From: RGIG3102 sp964507095
Lineage (GTDB): Bacteria; Bacillota; Clostridia; Oscillospirales; Ruminococcaceae
DNA length: 18,623 nt
Direction: 5' to 3'
Assembly (NCBI GenBank): GCA_964507095.1
Contig: CAZDOS010000036.1
Coordinates: 1 to 18,623, forward strand
Both the position numbers and the translations under genes were made by a program. Positions 13,897 to 18,623 of this stretch are shown here, piece after piece (position 1 is the stretch's first letter; each line of letters opens with the position of its first letter). The notes under the pieces are model-generated. The model was not told the DNA's origin. It saw only the letters and a list, made by a program, of their open reading frames with translations, and did not search any database.

Positions 13897-14229
13897 ATGA
13901 TACTTCAGATAATATCGATAGTGCTCAACATTGTGTTCTGCATCGTTCTCAATTTAAACCTTTACACGGACAGTGCAATGATGCCGACCGGACAGATGAG
14001 GTATTGGAAGCGCAGTCCTCTGACGAGACTGAATATCATGGGAAGACATGAGTTCGCCTATGTGCAGTTCGCGTTTGCGGCTCTAAGCGCCGTCACCGCC
14101 ATCATGATCATAGCCGGAGTGAAGAGCAGCCTTGTCAGGAAGATATGGATAGCGGGAACCCTGGCTTCAACGGCGGTCTTCATAATAATAATGGTCATGA
14201 CATCCAACTCACACGCCAAATACGGCTGA
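13897..14229 (+). CDS. Small three-helix membrane protein, unknown function
   Basis: I do not recognise this 110-residue protein. It has hydrophobic helices at about 1-20, 55-75 and 82-103, separated by a polar loop (MPTGQMRYWKRSPLTRLNIMGRHEF), and ends in a short polar tail (SNSHAKYG). The ATG lies 3 nt after the rarA stop, with GAGGAG inside the rarA end about 12-14 nt upstream, and AGGA directly before the ATG. That argues for co-transcription and translational coupling. No functional link to RarA is evident. Confidence 0.75.
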   Translation: MILQIISIVLNIVFCIVLNLNLYTDSAMMPTGQMRYWKRSPLTRLNIMGRHEFAYVQFAFAALSAVTAIMIIAGVKSSLVRKIWIAGTLASTAVFIIIMVMTSNSHAKYG

Positions 14230-14239
14230 TAATGCAATT

Positions 14240-14281
14240 AAGCTCTGAAACGACGGCTTCGCCGTGCTTCAGAGCTTTTTT
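14240..14281 (+). terminator. Rho-independent terminator of the yoaP-rarA operon
   Basis: AAGCTCTGAA (14240-14249) pairs with TTCAGAGCTT (14268-14277), and an inner ACGGC/GCCGT with a TTC loop caps it. A run of six T residues follows. It lies 10 bp from the stop of the convergent lipoprotein gene. Confidence 0.93.
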
Positions 14282-14291
14282 GTCCGGTCTG

Positions 14292-14819
14292 TTATTCTGA
14301 TGCCGATACCGTTCCCCACAGGAACAGGTCGCTGCTCTCTTCGTCTTCTCCGTTTTCCGAGTCGGTAAGGAAGGTGCGTTTGTATACATATGTCCTGCCG
14401 TCCTCTTTCTGTGTCCATGTCCTTTCATAGATCCGTGCATAGTCAGATGAGAAGAAGTCCGGGACGCCGAATCTGTCCCTGGAATTGTCGACATACGCGT
14501 GGAATATCCGCCCGTCGTAGGATACGAGCGTATAGATTATATCTCCTTCGACCGTATAGTTTGCTATCACTATCTGTGCAGGTTCATTACGATCAACGGA
14601 AGATCTGAAAGTATCCCATAGCTGCATATTGATCATCCCATCCAATGAGCAGATCAGGATATCGTCTTCTTCTGTCGGATGGTCGGGAAGGGAATTGAGG
14701 CTTTCTTCGATCGTCTTTTCGGCAGAAGGCAGCCGCTCCGGCTGCGGATCCCGTTTTTTGTCCGTGCAGGAAACCAGCAGGAACAGGCTTGCGACAAGCA
14801 TGATAAGCAATCTTTTCAT
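14292..14819 (-). CDS. Small lipoprotein, paralog A of a four-member family
   Basis: A 175-residue predicted lipoprotein, anchored on the outer face of the membrane. The signal peptide is MKRLLIMLVASLFLLVSC, with lipobox LVSC and lipidated C18. An acidic linker follows. The family domain is recognisable by SLPD, LWDTF, PAQIVIANY, DIIYTLVSYDGR, YVDNSRD and the C-terminal LFLWG. It is the most divergent of the four copies: its ending is WGTVSASE where the others have AVWGR. The start was moved from an upstream in-frame ATG (14900) to 14819, because AAGGAGG lies 8 nt upstream and the signal peptide begins there. The domain is not one I can name. The gene is preceded by the terminator of paralog B, so it should have its own promoter; only a weak TATGAT -10 is seen. 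Confidence 0.8.
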   Translation of the reverse strand: MKRLLIMLVASLFLLVSCTDKKRDPQPERLPSAEKTIEESLNSLPDHPTEEDDILICSLDGMINMQLWDTFRSSVDRNEPAQIVIANYTVEGDIIYTLVSYDGRIFHAYVDNSRDRFGVPDFFSSDYARIYERTWTQKEDGRTYVYKRTFLTDSENGEDEESSDLFLWGTVSASE

Positions 14820-14888
14820 CTCAATGGCCTCCTTGGCGTTTCTATCATAAAAGACGCCATATTTCGGGAAATCTTGCAGGTACATACG

Positions 14889-14915
14889 AAAAGGGAGCAT
14901 CCGCGTGATGCTCCC
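14889..14915 (-). terminator. Terminator of lipoprotein paralog B
   Basis: GGGAGCATC (14893-14901) / GATGCTCCC (14907-14915) forms a 9-bp stem with a 5-nt loop. On the minus strand it is followed by TTTT. It lies 20 bp after the stop codon of paralog B. Confidence 0.88.
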
Positions 14916-14936
14916 TTTGTCTTGAATAAGCCTTGT

Positions 14937-15512
14937 TTACTGAGCTACAGGATCTCTCCTGCCCCAGACAGCGAACTGATCGTGGTCGAAGTTGAATCTG
15001 ACTTCAGGATCGTTCCGATCGCCTTCAATGTCTGAGATGAAGGCAGAGCGGTAATGGAACATGCCGTCTTCTTCCTCAAGATCCCATTCGATGTCGAAAA
15101 GATTCTTTGCCGTGTAGACTCTCCAGGTGTCCTCACCGCCGAAGCCCGAGTCTCTTGAGTTGTCGATGTAAAGGATGTACTTTTCTCCGTCGAAAGTAAG
15201 GCAGTAATAGATGCCTTCTCCCTGCATGTTATATCCGCCGAGCATTACCTGGGAAGGAGTGCCGGCTGCTGCCTCTGTCTTGAAAGCGTCCCAGAGGTCC
15301 TCGTGCACGACGCCGTCAGCGGTGTTCACGACAAAGCCGATGCCGCCGTCTTCCATCGGATCGTCAGGAAGTGCTTCAAGGAAAGCTCTGACGACCTGTT
15401 CGCTCATGATGCCGCTCTCGTCCTGAGATTCAGGTTCGGGCTGCTTCTGTGTGCATGCTGCAAGGCCGATGATCATCAAAAGGCCGAGCATGATAGCTGT
15501 AAACTTCTTCAT
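14937..15512 (-). CDS. Small lipoprotein, paralog B
   Basis: A 191-residue predicted lipoprotein. Signal MKKFTAIMLGLLMIIGLAAC with a textbook LAAC lipobox (C20), then a Gln/Glu-rich linker. The family domain holds FLEALPDDP, VVNTADGVVHEDLWDAF, GTPSQVMLGGYNMQGEGIY, FDGEKYILYIDNSRDS, TWRVYTAKNLFDIEWD, FHYRSAFISD and a C-terminal FDHDQFAVWGRRDP. It is closest to the fragment D at 18240: both carry GYNMQGE, ENTWRV/EDTWRV and AVWGRRDP. The start has GGAGA about 9-13 nt upstream. Its leader carries a large inverted repeat with a nine-T tract (see 15539-15584). Function unknown; the acidic secreted domain could bind a ligand or partner. Confidence 0.87.
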   Translation of the reverse strand: MKKFTAIMLGLLMIIGLAACTQKQPEPESQDESGIMSEQVVRAFLEALPDDPMEDGGIGFVVNTADGVVHEDLWDAFKTEAAAGTPSQVMLGGYNMQGEGIYYCLTFDGEKYILYIDNSRDSGFGGEDTWRVYTAKNLFDIEWDLEEEDGMFHYRSAFISDIEGDRNDPEVRFNFDHDQFAVWGRRDPVAQ

Positions 15513-15538
15513 TTTTTCTTATCTCCGTTGTAAAAAAC

Positions 15539-15584
15539 AAAAAAAAATTATCGATCAGCACGTTTCACCGCGCTAATCGATAAT
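15539..15584 (-). promoter_or_regulatory. Inverted repeat plus T-tract in front of lipoprotein B
   Basis: ATTATCGAT (15547-15555) and ATCGATAAT (15576-15584) are a perfect 9-bp inverted repeat. Extra internal pairing (AGC/GCT, CG/CG) leaves a 6-nt tip. On the minus strand the second arm is followed by nine T (15547-15539), then G and six more T. Thus it looks like an intrinsic terminator only about 30 nt before the start codon. The ATCGAT core also matches the padR operator, so it could instead, or additionally, be a protein binding site. Confidence 0.55.
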
Positions 15585-15608
15585 AGTACAACACAGATCA
15601 AAATGCAA
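15580..15608 (-). promoter_or_regulatory. Candidate promoter of lipoprotein B
   Basis: Minus strand TTGCAT (15608-15603), a 17-nt spacer and TATTAT (15585-15580). The -10 overlaps the upstream arm of the ATCGAT inverted repeat, as expected for a repressor site. If it is used, the transcript would start inside the repeat and the hairpin terminator would not fully form. Confidence 0.4.
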
Positions 15609-15680
15609 GGCTCGCCATCCATTTGTCACCATTTTGAAATAGAGCCCGGTCCTTCTCGGACATCGCTTATCCGCCGGTGA

Positions 15681-15776
15681 GGGAAGAGAGGACTCGATAT
15701 AGTCTATGAGCTCTCTGAAGAAGAGATGCAGCGGATAAGACAGATAGATGAGCAAAGAAGATATGAGAACTGGTAA
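15681..15776 (+). pseudogene. Possible 3' remnant of an unrecognised gene
   Basis: The stretch 15610-15820 has no intact gene. On the plus strand 15681-15776 reads as 31 codons ending in TAA: GKRGLDIVYELSEEEMQR and then IRQIDEQRRYENW. It is charged and helical and looks like a protein C-terminus, but there is no start codon context and a stop precedes it. An 8-bp inverted repeat, ATGAGAAC (15763-15770) / GTTCTCAT (15785-15792), straddles the stop. It could be a relic of a deleted gene; chance is quite possible. The rest of the 15513-15877 gap holds the paralog B leader and the terminator of paralog C. Confidence 0.25.
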
Positions 15777-15821
15777 TTTCAGTCGTTCTCATGACGTAAA
15801 ACCATAAGGTTATACTGATGC

Positions 15822-15853
15822 AAAAAAGGACAGGGAGTTAATTCCTGTCCTTT
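15822..15853 (-). terminator. Terminator of lipoprotein paralog C
   Basis: AAAGGACAGG (15825-15834) / CCTGTCCTTT (15844-15853) forms a 10-bp stem with a 9-nt loop. On the minus strand it runs into TTTTTT. It lies 25 bp after the stop codon of paralog C. Confidence 0.9.
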
Positions 15854-15877
15854 GATACTTAAAGATTAAAATATATA

Positions 15878-16444
15878 TTAAACGTGACCTTCAGGACCTC
15901 TGCCCCAGACAGCGACCTGCTCGTGGTCGAAGTCAAAGCGGATGTCAGGTGTTACTTCCTCGTACTCACCGTCTGTGATGAAGATGCTTCTGTAGTTGAA
16001 GGTCTCACCGCCTTCTTCTTCATCCCATGTGATGTCGTAGAGGTGCTTTGCGGTATATGTTCTGATGAAATCATCCTCCATATACTCATTTCTTGACCAG
16101 TCAGATGTTGTAGTGTAGTTTTCACCGTCGAAATAGAGAAGGGTATAGATGACGTTGCCGTACATGTCGTGTGCAGCGATAACCACCTCTGCAGGCTTGC
16201 CTTCGCTTGTCTGTTTAACAAATGCATCCCACAGATCCTCGTTATATACCCGCTCCGGAGCGTTAACTACGATACCACTAGTCTCAGGACCGACTTCATT
16301 TGGCAGGCTGGTGAGAAAGGCAGTGACCTCGTCTATGTTGCCGTAATCGATCCCGCCGGATACAGGCTCTTCTTCCTTTGCTTTGCATGCAGCTAATCCC
16401 AGGACCAGAATGCATGAGAGCAGTATTGCAAAAATCTTCTTCAT
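15878..16444 (-). CDS. Small lipoprotein, paralog C
   Basis: A 188-residue predicted lipoprotein. Signal MKKIFAILLSCILVLGLAAC with lipobox LAAC (C20), followed by a short acidic linker. The family domain shows FLTSLPNE, GIVVNAPERVYNEDLWDAF, KPAEVVIAAHDMYGNVIYTL, FDGENYTTTSDWSRNE, IRTYTAKHLYDITWDEEEGGE, FNYRSIFITDGEYEEV and FDHEQVAVWGRGPEG. The conserved NSRD of A, B and D is WSRN here. The start has AAGGAG about 9 nt upstream, and a near-consensus promoter is present. It lies directly downstream of the DUF2812 gene, with no terminator between, so some read-through from padR is possible. Function unknown. Confidence 0.87.
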   Translation of the reverse strand: MKKIFAILLSCILVLGLAACKAKEEEPVSGGIDYGNIDEVTAFLTSLPNEVGPETSGIVVNAPERVYNEDLWDAFVKQTSEGKPAEVVIAAHDMYGNVIYTLLYFDGENYTTTSDWSRNEYMEDDFIRTYTAKHLYDITWDEEEGGETFNYRSIFITDGEYEEVTPDIRFDFDHEQVAVWGRGPEGHV

Positions 16445-16475
16445 ACTAAGATCTCCTTGGTTGTTGATTGGATTT

Positions 16476-16490
16476 GATCATTAAATGGTC
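16476..16490. promoter_or_regulatory. Imperfect palindrome in the leader of lipoprotein C
   Basis: GATCATTAAATGGTC has six of seven symmetric pairs. It lies between the promoter and the start codon of paralog C. It does not share the ATCGAT core of the padR and paralog B sites, so a different regulator or chance is possible. Confidence 0.25.
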
Positions 16491-16505
16491 TTTAGCGTAC
16501 AGTTA

Positions 16506-16533
16506 AATATACATCATTTTCTCTTATTGTCAA
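16506..16533 (-). promoter_or_regulatory. Promoter of lipoprotein C
   Basis: Minus strand TTGACA (16533-16528), perfect consensus, then a 16-nt spacer and TATATT (16511-16506). It begins 15 bp after the stop codon of the DUF2812 gene. Confidence 0.65.
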
Positions 16534-16548
16534 GCTGACCTTAAGTGA

Positions 16549-17793
16549 TCATGTATGTGACTGACGCAGTGTCGAGATGCCTGCATTATCGAAGCCTCTC
16601 ACGATGGCTTCTATCCATGGCATGTAATGTGTCTCTCCGCGTAGGAAATATGAGACTACGATGACCCTGTCTTCTTTTCTGATTATAAGTTCGGTGAGAG
16701 AATCCCGTCTCATGAATGCCGTGACTTCCATGTTGCCCTCAAAACTGTCAGACAGGTCTTTCTTTTCTATATCACCGGCTTTTCTGAATCTTCTTTCGTC
16801 CAGACATATGTGAGACGAAAAGAGCTTCTGCCGGAAGGACACGCTTTTTGCGTCATAGTAAGTGACCTGCAGGACGGCTACGGATGAATATCCTCCGGGC
16901 TGCTTTATGGTTGCAACTTCACGCCACTCAATGCCCTCATCCAGAACGGCATTGGCTGTTTTTCGAATATATGAGTGAGGGTACTCTGCAATCTCTTCGA
17001 GCATACCGAAGTGAAGGTCTTCAATCGTGGAAAAAGGAGCATTGAGTGCATGTTCATCTATGGCTGTCTTTCCTGAATCAGGAAGTTTCAGCAGAATCAC
17101 TATGACGGCAGTCAGGATCATAAAAGGTACGATCCTGACTATCTGCCACATACGTGTGTTGGTTTTCTTCTTCTGCCAGTCTGCATCCTTTTTCAGCTCA
17201 TAACCATGTGAAAGCTTCTTCCTCAGGACTCTGAGAGTGTTTGCCTCATGAAGGATACATGATGCCTGTATTATGATTGCAACGACAAACCGTACAGGTA
17301 TGCCCAGACCCAATTGAGCACACATGATGGCAGGGGATAGTCCGTAGCTGCTATTAGTTAGGAAATTGACAGCAAGGACCAGCACCATGGGCAGTATGCT
17401 GGCCAGGACTCTCTTTTCGACTTCCTTTACTGCGATCGCCTGTACTCTCGGATCATTGTCCGGTTCTATGCTGTCTGTATCCGTTGAGCGGTATATGTAG
17501 AACTGATCTCGTCTGGCGATGTACTCCCAGCCGTATTCTGCATTTAGGAGTATCTGCTCCCTGGGAGCACTGCCGCTGTTTTGGTCAAAGGGACCGGCCT
17601 GCAGAATCGAAGCCTGAAGAGAGTATCGTGCGCATACCGGCTCCGACTTTTCAAATGTTGCCAGCCCGAAGGAAAAGCCGTCCTTTTTCAACAGCCAGCC
17701 TTCCTTTGCCATATCGGACAGCCATGCCCGTGTGTTTTCTATGTCATACCGGGCACAGGGCGGGATCACTGTCTTCTGAATCTTGTTTTCCAT
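16549..17793 (-). CDS. DUF2812 domain membrane protein, partner of PadR
   Basis: A 414-residue membrane protein. The N-terminal DUF2812 domain (about 14-110) shows YDIENTRAWLSDMAKEGW and FEKSEPVCARYSL, the typical pattern of that family. Three hydrophobic helices follow, near 128-148, 155-182 and 218-236. The last ~175 residues form a soluble, presumably extracytoplasmic domain with beta-rich content (SSVAVLQVTYYDAKSVSFRQ ... LTELIIRKEDRVIVVSYFL). DUF2812 proteins are commonly encoded directly after a PadR-type regulator in Bacillota, as here; their biochemical function is unknown. Its ATG lies inside padR, with a 50-bp overlap and only a weak GAAAG-rich ribosome site, so translation is probably coupled. 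The soluble C-domain could sense or degrade something at the envelope; that is inference. Confidence 0.82.
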   Translation of the reverse strand: MENKIQKTVIPPCARYDIENTRAWLSDMAKEGWLLKKDGFSFGLATFEKSEPVCARYSLQASILQAGPFDQNSGSAPREQILLNAEYGWEYIARRDQFYIYRSTDTDSIEPDNDPRVQAIAVKEVEKRVLASILPMVLVLAVNFLTNSSYGLSPAIMCAQLGLGIPVRFVVAIIIQASCILHEANTLRVLRKKLSHGYELKKDADWQKKKTNTRMWQIVRIVPFMILTAVIVILLKLPDSGKTAIDEHALNAPFSTIEDLHFGMLEEIAEYPHSYIRKTANAVLDEGIEWREVATIKQPGGYSSVAVLQVTYYDAKSVSFRQKLFSSHICLDERRFRKAGDIEKKDLSDSFEGNMEVTAFMRRDSLTELIIRKEDRVIVVSYFLRGETHYMPWIEAIVRGFDNAGISTLRQSHT

Positions 17794-18121
17794 AAGTCTT
17801 TTCTTTCTCGAGTTCGTGTATGTGCACTGCGTCAGACAGGCACTGTCTTAAACGGGACAGTTCGTCATTCAGCGCTCCGATTCCTTTATCGGTTATCTCA
17901 TAGGTCCTTTTTCTGCCGTCCAGATCTACCTGACGTATGTATCCGACCTCAAGGAATTTGGACAGAATAGTGTACAGGGTGCCGGGCCCCAGGATGATCC
18001 TTTTGTCTGTGAGTCTGCTTATATCCTGTGTTATATCGATGCCGCATCTGGGACCGCAGCTCAAAGCAAGCATGGTGTAGAACATGCTTTCGGTCATTGT
18101 GTCCAAGGGCTTTTTTGCCAT
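17744..18121 (-). CDS. PadR-family transcriptional regulator
   Basis: Winged-helix regulator of 125 residues. The PadR domain spans about 1-90: LDTMTESMFYTMLALSCGP, GIDITQDIS, the recognition element RIILGPGTLYTILSKFLEVGYI, and the wing QVDLDGRKRTYEITDKG. A short C-terminal helix (about 90-115) with LSRLRQCL probably dimerises. The start at ATG 18121 has GGAGGAA about 6-12 nt upstream. It is expressed from a consensus promoter overlapped by a symmetric ATCGAT-type operator, which predicts autorepression. It shares 50 bp with the DUF2812 gene. Such PadR/DUF2812 pairs often respond to membrane-active compounds, but the inducer here is unknown. Confidence 0.92.
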   Translation of the reverse strand: MAKKPLDTMTESMFYTMLALSCGPRCGIDITQDISRLTDKRIILGPGTLYTILSKFLEVGYIRQVDLDGRKRTYEITDKGIGALNDELSRLRQCLSDAVHIHELEKEKTYGKQDSEDSDPALCPV

Positions 18122-18140
18122 GTTGATTCCTCCAATATTG

Positions 18141-18165
18141 AATATCGATATCGACTATCGATATT
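18141..18165. promoter_or_regulatory. Probable PadR operator
   Basis: AATATCGAT (18141-18149) and ATCGATATT (18157-18165) form a perfect 9-bp inverted repeat, with centres 16 bp apart. It overlaps the -10 box and covers the expected transcription start of padR. The ATCGAT core recurs in the paralog B leader (15547-15584). Confidence 0.65.
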
Positions 18166-18192
18166 ATATTATGCATCATGTACTTCTGTCAA
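18163..18192 (-). promoter_or_regulatory. Consensus promoter of padR
   Basis: Minus strand TTGACA (18192-18187), an 18-nt spacer and TATAAT (18168-18163), both perfect hexamers. The inverted repeat overlaps the -10. Confidence 0.8.
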
Positions 18193-18194
18193 TG

Positions 18195-18222
18195 AAAAGG
18201 GGAGCACGCTCAGGTGCTCCCC
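18195..18222 (-). terminator. Terminator of the broken lipoprotein D
   Basis: GGGGAGCAC (18199-18207) / GTGCTCCCC (18214-18222) forms a 9-bp stem with a 6-nt loop, and TTTT follows on the minus strand. It insulates padR, whose -35 begins 3 bp further on. Confidence 0.88.
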
Positions 18223-18239
18223 AGTATGGCTTGTTTTGT

Positions 18240-18569
18240 TTAGTCGGCGATAGGATCTCTTCTGCCCCAGACAGCGATCTTGTCATGGTCGAAATCAAAT
18301 CTTGCTTCTGCATCGTTCTCGGCGTACTCTCCGTCGGAGATGAAGGTTGAACGGTAGTGGAACTTGCCGTCCTCTTCCTCTTCATCCCATTCGCTGTCGT
18401 ACAGATGCTTAGCTGTCGACACTCTCCAGGTGTTTTCGCCTTCAAGTGCTGAATCTCTTGAGTTATCGGTGTAAAGGATGAACTTCTCGCCGTCGAAGGT
18501 CAAGCAGGAATAGATGGCTTCTCCCTGCATGTTGTAGCCAGCGAGCATGACCTGTGTAGGTGTGCCTGG
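18240..18569 (-). pseudogene. Lipoprotein paralog D, N-terminal part missing
   Basis: Coding sequence for the last ~110 residues of the same lipoprotein family. It reads PGTPTQVMLAGYNMQGE, then FDGEKFILYTDNSRDS, ENTWRVSTAKHLYDSEWDEEEEDGKFHYRSTFISD and FDHDKIAVWGRRDPIAD. It is closest to paralog B. The match to the family stops at about 18569. An in-frame TAA follows at 18570-18572, and the LWDAF segment, linker and signal peptide expected upstream are absent from all three frames up to the window end. The ATG at 18548 is an internal Met, not a start. Hence the gene is broken by insertion or deletion, or joins foreign DNA. Its terminator is intact. Confidence 0.85.
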
Positions 18570-18584
18570 TTAAGCACCTTTGAT

Positions 18585-18619
18585 TAATTCACTATACTCC
18601 TCCTGAAATTAGTGAATTA
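18585..18619. repeat. 10-bp inverted repeat at the right edge
   Basis: TAATTCACTA (18585-18594) and TAGTGAATTA (18610-18619) are perfect complements around a 15-nt loop. They lie in AT-rich DNA that interrupts lipoprotein D. On the minus strand the same segment is open and reads FQEEYSELIKGA then stop, which might be the C-terminus of another (possibly mobile-element) gene. TTCACT also occurs in the direct repeat at the left edge. Confidence 0.45.
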
Positions 18620-18623
18620 TGAG

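Noticed and set aside
14292..18569. CRISPR or simple tandem repeat array
   Set aside because: The repeated similarity is that of full paralogous genes with different spacing, not short regular repeats and spacers.

Overview
The window looks like chromosomal DNA of a low-to-mid GC Gram-positive anaerobe, most likely a member of the Clostridia (Bacillota). The reasons are strong AGGAGG-type ribosome binding sites, heavy use of AGA/AGG and ATA codons, lipoproteins with Bacillota-type lipoboxes, a PadR/DUF2812 pair, VanZ-family proteins, a class B-like sortase and a BspA-type leucine-rich repeat protein. No rRNA, tRNA, CRISPR array or intact transposase gene is visible.

Layout. (1) 1-893: AT-rich edge DNA with a 16-bp direct repeat, then a metallo-beta-lactamase-fold hydrolase that has lost its N-terminus. 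(2) 963-2798, minus: a CASTOR/POLLUX-type ion channel with RCK domains, convergent with the hydrolase over a shared hairpin terminator. (3) 3008-4032: a NeuD/PglD-like acyltransferase overlapping a small VanZ protein. (4) 4165-5623: a membrane-anchored SAF-domain protein overlapping a class B-like sortase. (5) 5799-8037: an AraC-family regulator with a strong promoter and a structured leader, followed by a polytopic membrane protein with a long basic tail. (6) 8124-9143: glyceraldehyde-3-phosphate dehydrogenase. (7) 9283-9771: a Nudix hydrolase. (8) 9903-11084: a VanZ-RDD fusion. (9) 11116-11601, minus: an LRR_5 protein, divergent from (10) 11739-14229: GNAT/YoaP protein, RarA ATPase and a small membrane protein. 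(11) 14292-18569, minus: four paralogous small lipoproteins (the last one broken) that surround a PadR regulator and its overlapping DUF2812 membrane partner.

The most interesting block is the last one. Three complete secreted lipoproteins and one fragment share a domain of about 110 residues that I do not recognise. The complete genes and the fragment's 3' end are individual units with their own hairpin terminators. The padR promoter is near-perfect (TTGACA-N18-TATAAT) and is overlapped by an inverted repeat with an ATCGAT core. An inverted repeat with the same core lies in the promoter/leader of one lipoprotein gene, followed by a nine-T tract. This suggests, as inference, a PadR-controlled cell-envelope lipoprotein module.

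Both window ends coincide with broken genes next to unrelated AT-rich sequence. The window may therefore be a contig ending at repeated or mobile DNA, or a segment flanked by insertions. All functional calls are from reading motifs by eye; no database search was done.
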